Source: Earliella scabrosa (lineage: Eukaryota > Basidiomycota > Agaricomycetes > Polyporales > Polyporaceae). From it: a stretch of DNA of 64,000 nt. Positions 35,118-45,076 of this stretch are shown here, one piece after another. The number at the start of each line of letters is the position of its first letter. Within the stretch, counting starts at the first letter, position 1. The notes below the pieces were generated by a model. The model saw only the letters and a list, made by a program, of their open reading frames with translations. It had not been told where the DNA came from and ran no database searches. The DNA lies in assembly GCA_022605405.1 (NCBI GenBank), contig JABYQQ010000001.1:62001-126000 (forward strand), given 5' to 3'. A program made the position numbers and the translations under genes.

Positions 35118-37495
35118 ATGGTCCTCTTCTCTCAGCTTGTCCGCCGGCTATCCCAACACGACACTCTCTACCGAACGCTCTCACACGCTCAGCTCCTCGC
35201 CTACTTTGACGTGGCCACACGATTTGCGCCACTGCTCAATCTCTCTGCGGCAACTTCTCGGGGGGGAAATCGTCTCCCACCTCTCCCAGACAATATGGCC
35301 TTCGTCCTGAGTGTCCAGGTCAAGCTATCCCTCGACGACATCCACACGCTCTGGTCGGCCCTTGGCGACCTAATACTCAATTCGCAGCCCGGAGAGTTGG
35401 TGGTGGAGAGCACAGACAGCGACCAAACGCTGGCAAGTTTGGGTCCAGAACGAAACCTAGGTACGCTCCCCCATGAACGCACTTGTACTGTCCATGAACG
35501 TGCATCTAGGCGTCGAGATTATCCTTACCGCGGCAGACAAGTGCCAGACCCCCAACTGCTCCTATCATCAGAAGCCAATCACGGGACGACGCCGCGACTA
35601 TGCAGCTTTTCTGTACACCAGGCGTCGCGGCGTTCTTCCGGTTCGTGTGACTACACTCTACTGCCGAGGCGAGTCCTCCTCTCGCGTGCCGAGGAATCCA
35701 CGTTCAATGTTCCCTACTTACATTCTCTCCGAATGTCCCTATCAGAGTGTCACACCACGTATCGTCCCAACTACCGGGTGCGGGACGCGTCCAGTGACCA
35801 CGCGGTTCGTGTCTACGATGAGGGGATCCCACCCGTTCTCGAGGTGGCGGAGCACGCATATGTTGAGAAGGAGCTTGTTGAACTGTTTCGAGCGCAGATG
35901 TGTTTTGCTCAGTACGTGTGCGCGACTGGGCGTGCGGGCACACCGTCTCACTCTCACTCCGCAGCGCATCAGGTGAAACTTGTGCCCGAATCTATAATAT
36001 GGGCCTCGCGGGCGATATGCAATCGCGCCCGTTGACCGGAGATACGGTGTGGCATGCCTTTTACTTGCACGCGCTGCTTCAGGACCGATCGCGGTTCGGC
36101 GAGAGACTGGAGGTGCCCCATAGTGGACTGCATTCGGACCGGTTCGCGGCTGCTCTGGAGGCGAGAAATCGCGCGATGGTTGGCGATGGTCAGGAGTTCT
36201 GGGCACATGCGTGCGACGAGTGCGAGCAGATCATCAGGGCGAAACCTGATGACCCAGACCAGAGAAACAGTCAGTTCCCTACGCCCAGGAATGCTGGCAT
36301 TAGGCTGATTTTGACGTTCGGCAGGCCGTATCCACGCATGTGTCATGGACGGGGTCACTGTCAGTCACCCCCGGTGCAACCGGCCCCACTGTGTCATTCC
36401 ACTCGCGTCGCCTCGCCATCGTTTTTGTCCTGATCACGCCGAGTACGACAGGAAGTGCGCTGTGGAGGATTGCGGCCTTCCTGTCTCACCCGGGTTGCGC
36501 ACGTGCGACACCCCCGCACACCGCGCGTGCGAGGTTGAAAAACGAGAGAAGGGCCGTGCCATTTTCCAGCTCAAGCAACGCATGCACAGACGTGCTGCTG
36601 CCGCACTGGCGCGGGCGTCATCGGATCTCCTACCGACGGACGAACTCGACGACGCCGATGTCGTTGAGCTACTACACCGCTCCGAAGCCTTGCATGGTGC
36701 CGCTCCCGCTCCCAACACATCCGACATCCTCGATCGCGGTGACGTCGCTGATGTTCTCGGAAGCGCTCCAAGGGTGCACCACTCGGTCAAGTCAAAGAAA
36801 TCAAAGAAGAGTTCAGGGAGCTCAACATCGAAGGGCGTCGTGCCGCCGAAGAGGGTGAAGACGTATCTCACACGCAAGTGGACTCACAACGAGCAATTGC
36901 TCGTTCGGCCGTGCGGGATTGTTGTCTCGCGCGCCACCTTCTACGAGGCCGAATCCCCTTCCAACGCAGCGGTATGTACCTCTCAATGAACACTCGTGCT
37001 GGTTAGGTTTTTAAACGGCGCCCCGTACAGAAGTTCCTTCTGGCGGCCTTTCCCAAACATTTGCCACGGTGTAGACCGTCGTACCTCTTCTACGACAACA
37101 ACTGCAAGCTTCTGGCACACCTCCGCGCCTCAGGAGAGGATTGGGCGGACGATGTGGCGTTCCCGGTGGACGTCTTCCATGCAGCGAACAAACACTCCGA
37201 GACCGACGACTTCTGTCAGCGGCACTGCAACCCAGCCAGATTTCGTGAGCTCTACAACGAGCTCCATGAGTGGCTTTTCAACTCCTCGGTCTGCGAGCAG
37301 ACGAACGCCTGGTTTGTCAAGTTTCTGCCTGTGGTGCGGGAGATGCTGCGGGTTAACTACACATTCTTCTTGGACGAGATGATTGCGATATATAACAGCT
37401 ACAGGGTTACGGTCTTGTTGAAGCGAGGTAAGAATCCTCGTCTAGTACCTACTTCCGAGTTGTCTAAGCCGCGCGAGAGGTGTTCATACGTCTAA
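35118..37495 (+). CDS. KDZ transposase-type protein with CxC5 and CxC6 clusters, complete
   Basis: The six exons are 35118-35460, 35510-35668, 35746-35911, 35965-36269, 36325-36971 and 37007-37495, giving 702 aa with all phases joined. Intron 2 (35669-35745) is GC-AG: using CGAG|GCGAGT restores the conserved pair of cysteines in LYCRECHTTYRPNY. Recognisable blocks in order are LSHAQLLAYF, KCQTPNC, LYCREC, VAEHAYVEKELVELF, WAHACDEC (CxC5), DGVTVSHPRCNRPHC with RFCPDH (CxC6), RKWTHNEQLLVRPCG, FYDNNCKL, FPVDVFHAANKHSETD and SSVCEQTNAWF. The Asp in DGVT, the Asp in YDNN and the Glu in CEQTNAW are likely the catalytic acids. It faces the TET/JBP gene with 217 bp between the stop codons. In published surveys of fungal genomes KDZ elements often carry TET/JBP genes. 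The start is the first in-frame ATG. Confidence 0.9.
35669..35745 (+). other. Non-canonical GC-AG intron in the KDZ gene
   Basis: The donor is CGAG|GCGAGT and the acceptor ATCAG|AGTGTC. No GT donor nearby keeps the frame, and the GC donor joins the phase exactly (G+AG). See the KDZ gene entry. Confidence 0.75.
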
Positions 37496-37712
37496 GAACA
37501 CCAAGGCTGTACTATGCGTTATGTTCACGCTTGGAATTGATGTGTTCAAGGAGCCCATACGCCCAATGGGGCCTACAGCGGGCAGAGATGTCATTCAACT
37601 ACCAATGTCGAGGGTACATGCATGGGTGCCATCGCTCCGACGACACATCTCAAAGACGACTACACAACTGTAACGCGTCCCATCGGCTGTACCTGTCCAG
37701 GCCCTCGAGCCA

Positions 37713-39638
37713 TCATTCGGTCCCTGTGCGCGTGAAACGGTTGCCCATCGAGACGAATTCCTTTTGCGTCCGGAACCCACACTCGACCCAGCGGAATAGA
37801 CCCCCAGCACTGAACTGAGTGAAGGACATGCGGCGTTCGTCAGCGGCCACGGCGGTGTTGGAGTGGCGGAGGATCGCCGAAGGGATGAAAACGAGCAAGC
37901 CGACGGGAAATTCGATGAGGAGTTTGAGGTCCCAGAGGACGAGGTGGCCTCCTTTCGTCGAGTCGAAGTCGCCAAGAGCGATGATGCCGCACCAGCCCGC
38001 TGCTAAGTTCAAATGGTCGGTGTGTACACGCGTCTGGACACGTGGCCCTAGGTTGAAGGTTGCAGCGCCGAACACGTTGCGCTGAAAGTTGGGCTGCAGG
38101 GAGGGATTATGGGCGCAAAGATCACGCATTGTGTCCGCATAATAAGCGTGCATGCGCGGGTTGAACAGAGCAAAGGCATCTATCAGAGGGTCAATGATCG
38201 GTGAGACACGGTCGATAATCCGGCGACGTACTGTCCATGAAGCCAGCCAGCCTCCGAATCGCTGGATCCTCGACGAGGGCCTCAACTACGGGACCGTTCG
38301 TGCCGTGTGCAATATTCCGGACCTCCTAATTGAGCACAGATGCGTCTAGTGAGAATAGTTGAGAGGGTGGAGGGTGGAAATGCTCACCGTTTGACCTCCT
38401 CCAAAAGAGATCCCCGCTGTGATCGAACGGTAGTCCCCGCACCGGTTGGTCCGGTTCGTGAACCGGTATCGGTCGGCAGCGTTGGTCATGGCGTCTGCGG
38501 CCGCGCGGGCAACACCTCCCCATGTCGCAGATCTTCTTGGCGTCCCAGCGAGCACGAAAAACACTCGATTCTCCTCATCAAGGAAAACCGTGGGGTCTCT
38601 GGCCGGGATGACCACGTGTGAGCAGTCACGTTCACCTAGAACTACATAGCTGAGGACGTACCGCCCGGCCCATGGAACGACTCTGTATCCTCGTGCCTTG
38701 AAGTCAGCCAGCGTACTCAACGCCTTGTCGGCGGGCGAGTGAGCGAGGCGTCGCGCTGTGAAGGCTGTACTGGAGACCGGCAGGGTGACGCCCTCAGCGG
38801 TAGCACACAAGCCGGCCACAGCTGCATCCAATGGCACAGCGACCGGGGCGACGCGCTGCAGGTTTCGCAAGACGGCATGCTTAAGGTGGGGCGCTTGCGG
38901 GGCTTCGGCGGCCTCCATCGCTCTTGCCTGCTTGCGGGCCCGCCGCCTCTGGGCCCGGCGGCGGTCACGCGCGCGACGTCCGGGCGAGCGAGTAGCGGCC
39001 TGTGACACCCCGTGGGTGTCCCCCTGGAGCGTAGCTGCACCGGGAAGTGCAGCCCTCGCGCCATTGATACCCTGCGGGGCTGTACGCGGTGGTGCGGACA
39101 CGCGATGAGTCATTTGCATGAATATGGGTGGACTACAGTCCGACGTACATCCAGAACAGTGGGGCGGCACTGAAGTTTGAGGCATGTCGACCTTGCGCAA
39201 GACTGAGATGTCGGAGACGTCGTAGCTGTCGTCATCACTGCTGTCGCCAATGTCCGAGGGCGCTGTGTCGATGGCGCTCTCGTGGGCCTGCACGACGCTG
39301 ATGTGCTTAGTCGGGACTTTTAGAGCGCGAGGGTTGCGGAATGAGATGCGAGGCACATCCAAGGTTCCAAGAGCATCTACAGTGGGTGTTAGTGACTGTC
39401 ATCGGCGACTGTGTACCACGGTTGGGCACTTACGCTCTCTGGGCTTACAGCCAGGTTGCGAGGTACCGGTCGATGGCGCAGTGGCAAGGGCGGTCGTCGA
39501 TCTGGCTGCCCAGCAGGAGTAAGCACGGAAATGGCATTGCGGGGGACTGCCGTAAACGCGGCGCGCCCGAGGGTGCTCGGCCGCTGGACAACGACGCGTG
39601 CGCGTGTTCGGTCCTTGCCTGCGAACACTCGCCGTCAT
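37713..39638 (-). CDS. TET/JBP-family 2-oxoglutarate/Fe(II) dioxygenase
   Basis: Exons are 39638-39434 (start uncertain), 39376-38388, 38325-38232 and 38179-37713, with joined phases and about 584 aa. The C-terminal half carries the dioxygenase core: RNVFGAATFNLGPR, HTD (about residues 482-484, metal ligands), GWCGIIALGDFD, KGGHLVLWDL, IPSAILRHSNT (His about 535, third ligand), and RRMSFTQF with an Arg expected to bind 2-oxoglutarate. The middle part has a basic Arg/Lys-rich segment that may bind DNA. TET/JBP enzymes oxidise methylated cytosine or thymine in DNA, and in basidiomycetes they are expanded together with KDZ transposons. It converges on the CxC5/CxC6 KDZ gene. All expected catalytic residues are present. 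The 5' end is the weak point: the first exon lies beside a repeated 22-bp motif and the true ATG may differ. Confidence 0.85.
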
Positions 39639-39649
39639 GTGGACCACCT

Positions 39650-40330
39650 CGGGGCTCACAGATGAGAGCCGCAGCGAGGTGGGGTCCAGGCGCGCATGCA
39701 GAGGCAGAACCAACCGCGTGCGCGCTCAGAGATGATAGCTGCGCAGGACGCTGTGCGGCATCAGGACGGGGCACAGGCTCAAAGGTGAGAGCAGCGGCAA
39801 CGAGAGCCTCGCATTCAGCACGCCGTGACCTTCACATTCGCCGCGCGCGCCAACGCCGCGTACGCTCCGGCGGACGGAAAGTGGCGAGGCTCACAGGTGA
39901 GAGCTACATCGACCACATCGGAAGCTCTCGGACACGCACCCAAGGTCCGTGCACATTGCGATGGCAGGAGGGAGGGCTCAGAGGTGAGAACCGCTTCGTC
40001 CATCCAGCACAGAATCGCAGGCGCGCGCGAGGTCACAGTCTCGGGGCTCAGAGGTCAGAGCCGCGTCGAGTACTGGTCCACAAACGGCTCCGGGGGGCGG
40101 TCAGGATCAAAGACGACGGCCGTCGTGGACAGTGGTTAGGCCACTGAACAGGCCCTCCAGGCGCGGAGAATGCGACGCTTGAGAAGCGATGGGGGGCGCA
40201 GGCAAAGAGACATCGGCGTAGACAGAGTACTCACCGCTGGGTTTGTGCACGCACTCTGAGGGGCTGTTGACAGCTCGTCCTGGACTCTGAGGTTAGAGAG
40301 CGCGCGCCGTAAGCGAGGTTTGCGGACGAA
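39650..40330 (-). repeat. Irregular repeat of a 22-bp core upstream of the TET/JBP gene
   Basis: The core GGCTCACAGGTGAGAGCYGC recurs at about 39,656, 39,722, 39,778, 39,890, 39,978 and 40,049, with a last weak copy near 40,287. Spacing is about 55-110 bp. On the minus strand each core reads CTCTCACCTGTGAGCC and can be translated as AALTCEPR-like peptides. It is therefore either a repeated coding motif in a 5' exon or a regulatory repeat. Confidence 0.6.
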
Positions 40331-40813
40331 CCAGCGACGCCGGTGGAGACGACGGCAGCATAGCTGCGAGCAGGCTCTGGATGCCCATCGCAACTGAGTT
40401 CAAGTCAACCGTGAGCTCGGGGAAGACGTACGAAGAGGAAGCATGGGTTGTAACGGTGTTGTCCTATGGGGAGGCGAGGTTCGGGCGATCTGAGGACGTT
40501 TCCTAGAGGTTGCCGTTTCGAGTGCTCTTTTGTTGGACGGAGGAGATTGTCAGGCGCTACGGGGGTTACGGTTGTGCAGGCTTCGCCGCAAAGGTCGCAA
40601 GGTCGTAGTTTTCGGGATGAGATCCTCGCATTCCAGCACAATGACAGTCGCGGTCGGGTAAGGTTGGGCGCTAATGTTTTAGTGAGCGCGTGGCAGTGTC
40701 CATCATTCGGCAGTGCTCAGCCGCTTCGCCCGTGGTCCCTCGGTGTCTTCTACTCTATCTTGCCCAGCCAAAGAACGCATCTCGGCTGTATGAAGCCAGC
40801 GAGGACTGTGATG
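40331..40813. other. Left flank of the Gypsy insertion, no gene seen
   Basis: About 480 bp with no supported gene. It ends with the 5-bp TGATG target copy at 40809-40813. Confidence 0.5.
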
Positions 40814-41261
40814 TGTCGCGACCTGGGGTCAAGCGAGACGAGGAGGGAACGACGAGGCGAGCGAGGGCGTCCGACGAGCGCTTGTGCAGCGAGAGTGGAG
40901 CAAGGCTCGACACGCAGGGCTGGAGACAAGTTGTATTGAGCGAAGTATCTACAAGTGAAATACAAGTGAGGCTTACCTGGAGACAAGAGGTCGAAACTGA
41001 GGTCTCCAGGTAGCGAGTGCTAGGGTTTATATCTACCGTTAGAACAATAGCGCTTGGAGAACAATAGAACAATAGAGTGACGGAACAATGGAGGAGATAC
41101 AATGGTATGACGACAATTGTGTCCGGAACAAAGGAAAAGAAACAAAAGGGGCTCTGGAATCTTGGAAGTACAATGGTGATAGCGAACAATGGAAACAGTG
41201 AACGGTCGTGAACAGTGGTTAGTTGGGCGCTTCCCTAGGCGCTGAGGGACCGTTCGTGACA
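40814..41261 (-). repeat. 3' LTR of the Gypsy element
   Basis: 448 bp, TG..CA ends, matching the right LTR base for base as far as I can read. The translations of the shared stretch are also the same in both copies. Confidence 0.96.
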
Positions 41262-41263
41262 GT

Positions 41264-41276
41264 ACCCCCCTCCTAA
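41264..41276 (-). promoter_or_regulatory. Polypurine tract
   Basis: On the minus strand TTAGGAGGGGGGTAC lies directly before the 3' LTR, the expected site for plus-strand DNA priming. Confidence 0.8.
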
Positions 41277-41287
41277 GGCTCATGTCC

Positions 41288-44200
41288 TCATGAGCGACGC
41301 TTCTTAGGCGTGTAGGGTTTGTGAGGTCCATCAGCGTCTGAATGTCTGTTATGGAATGCCTCTACTAGTTCGGCTGCATGTTCGACATCCGCCGCATCTT
41401 CCCAGGAGTCGTTTTCTGGACCCCATCCCTTCCATCGGACTAAGTACTGCAGCTTGTGCCACCTGCCCCATCGGCGCGAGTTACGAATTTCCTCCACTTC
41501 GTACTCTTCCTCGCCTTCGACTTCAATTGGGGCGGGTTCAGGAGGGACCCGTCCTGGCAGCGTACTCTGCTTGTGTGCGTGGAGGAGTGAGACATGGAAC
41601 ACCGGATGGATCTTCATCGTGTGGGGCAACTTGAGTTCGTATGCTAGTTCACCGACACGTCGCACGACGGGGTACGGGCCTGCGAACTTGTCGGCGAGCT
41701 TCTTAGGGATGTCTGAGAATCTCAAGTTGCGTGTGTCCAGCCACACTTTCTGTCCAGGTGTGAACGTCGGGGTGTCCTGTGCGTGCCGGTCGAAGTACTC
41801 CTTCATACGCTCGGCTGCCAGTGTCAGCGCAGCTGTGGCATCCTCGCGCGCCTTGGCAAGCTCTGCGAGTCGCTCGTTGGCTGCAGGTACTTGTGTGTCC
41901 GGGTTGGCAGGTACCAGGAATTGCGGTTCGTATCCGTACATCAGGAAGAAGGGGGAGTAACCCGTTGACGAGTGAACTCTGGCGTTGAGTGCATACTCTG
42001 CAATGGGGAGCCATTTGACCCAGTCATCTCGTCGCTGACTGCAGAACGCTCGCAAGTACGCCTCTACTTCCTGATTGAACCGCTCCGACTGTCCGTCGGT
42101 CTGGGGATGATACGCAGTGGACAGGGCGCTCTCAATGCCTAAGCCCTTCAGAATGGCACGGAATAGGTCTGCAGCGAACTGCGGTCCTCGGTCGGAGATG
42201 ATCTTTCGGGGCAGTCCATGCAGGCGGAAGTACTCCCGAATGAAGACGTCTGCTGCCCCTCCGGCATCAATCTCATCGCTGCAGGGTACCAAGTGCACCA
42301 GCTTTCCGTGTCTGTCTGCCATGAGTTGGATCGCATTGTGGCCGTCAATCTCGGGAAGGCCGACGATGTAGTCACAAGTGACAATCTGTCCAGGCCTTTC
42401 AGGGATTTCGTTGGGTTTGAGAAGACCTTGCGGTCGACTCCGTACAGGTTTCGTGCGCCGACAAGTGTCGCACGTCCCCACGTACTCCTTAACGAATTTG
42501 CCCATCCCTGGCCACCAGTAATTGCGCGATACCAACTCAAGCGTCTTCCACTGCCCTGGGTGTCCCGCAGGAGGTAGGTCGTGGTGAATTCGGACAATCT
42601 CAGTGCGGAGTGCCTCGTCTTTTGGTACGTAGACCTTTCCTCGATAGAGGATGAGGCCTTGCTCAACATTCCAATCGACGAGGTCACTCTGGAGCCGCGC
42701 TGGTCCTAGTTTCTCCACTTTCTGTAGAGCTTCTGCTACCTCCTGCTCCCGTTCGGAGCAAGTGCGAATACGCTTCAGCAGGGCTTTGTCTGCCACTACC
42801 GCGTTGTGTCCTCTACGAGCTGCCAGTAGCCTGAACTGTTCCGGTCGTAGCACTATCTGATCTAGGTTGTCATCGGCATCATCCTTCTGGTGATCAGGAC
42901 GCCTGGAGAGTGCATCTGCACGTCCGTTGGATGTGCCTGGTTTGTGCATGATCTCGAAGTCAAACCTAGACAGATAAAGTGCCCATCGCGCCTGTCTACG
43001 AGTGAGATGTTGTGCGGTGCGCCAATATTCGAGATTCTTGTGGTCTGACTGAATCTCGAAACACCTTGGTAACCCTTCCAGGTAGTGGCGCCAGGCCTCT
43101 AAGGCCCGTATTATCGCAAGCATCTCTTTATCGTAGATCTCGTAGTTGCGCTCTGCCTCACTCATTGATTCAGAGTGAAAGGCGACCGGGTGCCATTTGC
43201 CATCGTCCTGTAACTGTGCAAGTACTCCTCCGGTTGCATATCCCGAGGCATCCACCTCGATGCGTGTGTCTTTGTTCGGATCGTACATGCACAGTACCGG
43301 ATTCTGAACAAAGCGGCGTTTCAGCTCGTCGAAAGCCTCCTGTTCGTCCTGTCCCCATTGCCAGGGCACTTTGCCGGTGAGACGATCCAAGGGTTTGCAA
43401 ATGCGACTGAAGTCCTGGATGAATCTGCGGTAGAAATTCGCAAATCCTCGGAACTTCCGGACATCAGACGCATTGCGGGGAGTGGGCCACTCCTGAATAC
43501 CCTTCACTTTGACAGGATCCATCTCGACACGGTTGTGGGACACCAGGACACCGAGGTACTCGACCTTGGGGACTTCGAACTCGCATTTCTCAGGCTTGCA
43601 GAACAAGTCATGCTCTGCCAATCTTTTCAGGACTTCGCGGGTAACGGCACGATGTGTCTCAAGGTCGTTGGAGAAGATCAGGATGTCGTCTAAGTAGATC
43701 GTGATCTTTCCTTCCACAATGAGGTCCTTAAAGATGTCGTTCATGAAAGCCGAGAAGGTGCTAGGCGAGTTGGTCAACCCAAAGAACATCACGTTTGGCT
43801 CGAAGAGCCCCCGGTTCGTGACGAACGCAGCTTTCCACTCATCTCCCGTCTTAATCCGGATGTTGTTGTACCCCCAACGAATGTCCAACTTAGTGAAGAC
43901 CTTGGCTTGTTTGAGTCGATCCACCAGCTCTGAGACAAGAGGAATCGGATACCGATTCTTCACGGTGATCTCGTTGAGCCGACGGTAGTCCTGTACGGGT
44001 CGCAGACTACCGTCCTTCTTTTTGATGAAGAAGAAGGGTGACGAAATGGGTGACTTCGACTCGCTAATGTAGCCTTTAGCCAGGTTCTCCTGCAGGAACT
44101 TATCTAGTTCTACTTGCTCGTTGGGGGAGAGGGGGTACACTCGCGAATGGAACATCTTGGCCTCTGGTACCAGTTCAATTGCGTGATCGTACGGTCCATG

Positions 44201-45076
44201 CTCAGGGAGCCGCTCCGATGCGTCCTTGGAAAACACGCGTAGATACTGGTGATACCGTTCAGGCACAATCTGTTCCACCGGACGCACTTCCTTCTTCTGG
44301 TACTCCTGTTCTGCAAGCTGCTGCGAGTACGTGTAGCCAGCCATTGCAAACAGTTGTGGAGCGTTGGACAAGGCATGTCCTTGCTCCCAGGAGTACAGAA
44401 GGGCATCCTCGGAGTTATCCCATTCAACCGGTATACTCGACGGGGTGGCTGGTTCGAGGTCCTCCTCGACCATCACTGTAGCCCGTATCTTCCCTACTTC
44501 TTTAACCTTCCGCACTCGCCGAGTACGTTGACGCGCCGTAGGCCTAACCCCCGTATCACGCGTGTCCGTCTGAGCAGGCAGTTGGCCTTCGAAGCAGGGT
44601 CGACACGATGCAGGACATCTGGACAGCTTCAACGTCCCTTGGTCCCAATCGACCTCAGGGTTGTGTTTGCGTAACCAATCCAGTCCGATAATGATGTCCT
44701 CCATGCCGATGTCCGTGACTGTGAACACCACCTTTTCTCGGTGTGCTCCTATCTCCAGTTCCAAGATGGCAACATCCGTGATCGTACCATCACGATTCAG
44801 AGTTCCATCAATGTTATACAGCGGTATCGGCGTAGCCAACTTCCGCGTAACCACACGGTTCTCCTTGACGAACCGCCTACTTAGGAAGGTTGTAGTGGCA
44901 CCGCTGTCCACCATGGCCACGACCTCCTTTCGGTGCTGCTTGCCGATTAGCTGTACTGGGACGTGAAAGTGTTGGCCATCACGATCTAGTTCATAGATAA
45001 TCCCGGACCCGAGTACAGCAAACCGACTATTCGTACAAGGACCTACACCCGCAGCCGCTAGTGAGGTCCGAATCAA
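41288..45076 (-). CDS. pol: Gypsy Pol polyprotein (PR-RT-RH-IN-chromodomain)
   Basis: The open frame is 1262 codons with no stop. Domains in order are: aspartic protease with VDSGA (Asp about 57); reverse transcriptase with LDIRWGYNNI and the YLDD catalytic motif (461-464); RNase H with EVDAS (about 609), YDKEMLAI, SDHKNL and ADALSR; integrase zinc finger (HH about 831-832, HPGQWKT, CDTC about 869-872) and core DDE at about Asp902 (TCDYI), Asp962 (SDRGPQF) and Glu998 (GQSERFNQEV); and a C-terminal chromodomain around 1190-1245 (EYEVEEI, YLVRWKGW). The chromodomain marks a chromovirus and may guide integration to particular chromatin. The frame has no ATG near its start. It overlaps gag by four bases in the -1 frame, so it is expected to be made as Gag-Pol by frameshifting. 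Confidence 0.97.
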   Translation of the reverse strand: MIRTSLAAAGVGPCTNSRFAVLGSGIIYELDRDGQHFHVPVQLIGKQHRKEVVAMVDSGATTTFLSRRFVKENRVVTRKLATPIPLYNIDGTLNRDGTITDVAILELEIGAHREKVVFTVTDIGMEDIIIGLDWLRKHNPEVDWDQGTLKLSRCPASCRPCFEGQLPAQTDTRDTGVRPTARQRTRRVRKVKEVGKIRATVMVEEDLEPATPSSIPVEWDNSEDALLYSWEQGHALSNAPQLFAMAGYTYSQQLAEQEYQKKEVRPVEQIVPERYHQYLRVFSKDASERLPEHGPYDHAIELVPEAKMFHSRVYPLSPNEQVELDKFLQENLAKGYISESKSPISSPFFFIKKKDGSLRPVQDYRRLNEITVKNRYPIPLVSELVDRLKQAKVFTKLDIRWGYNNIRIKTGDEWKAAFVTNRGLFEPNVMFFGLTNSPSTFSAFMNDIFKDLIVEGKITIYLDDILIFSNDLETHRAVTREVLKRLAEHDLFCKPEKCEFEVPKVEYLGVLVSHNRVEMDPVKVKGIQEWPTPRNASDVRKFRGFANFYRRFIQDFSRICKPLDRLTGKVPWQWGQDEQEAFDELKRRFVQNPVLCMYDPNKDTRIEVDASGYATGGVLAQLQDDGKWHPVAFHSESMSEAERNYEIYDKEMLAIIRALEAWRHYLEGLPRCFEIQSDHKNLEYWRTAQHLTRRQARWALYLSRFDFEIMHKPGTSNGRADALSRRPDHQKDDADDNLDQIVLRPEQFRLLAARRGHNAVVADKALLKRIRTCSEREQEVAEALQKVEKLGPARLQSDLVDWNVEQGLILYRGKVYVPKDEALRTEIVRIHHDLPPAGHPGQWKTLELVSRNYWWPGMGKFVKEYVGTCDTCRRTKPVRSRPQGLLKPNEIPERPGQIVTCDYIVGLPEIDGHNAIQLMADRHGKLVHLVPCSDEIDAGGAADVFIREYFRLHGLPRKIISDRGPQFAADLFRAILKGLGIESALSTAYHPQTDGQSERFNQEVEAYLRAFCSQRRDDWVKWLPIAEYALNARVHSSTGYSPFFLMYGYEPQFLVPANPDTQVPAANERLAELAKAREDATAALTLAAERMKEYFDRHAQDTPTFTPGQKVWLDTRNLRFSDIPKKLADKFAGPYPVVRRVGELAYELKLPHTMKIHPVFHVSLLHAHKQSTLPGRVPPEPAPIEVEGEEEYEVEEIRNSRRWGRWHKLQYLVRWKGWGPENDSWEDAADVEHAAELVEAFHNRHSDADGPHKPYTPKKRRS

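Noticed and set aside
41454..41960. Open frames on the plus strand inside the Gypsy element
   Set aside because: They are shadows of the pol frame on the other strand.
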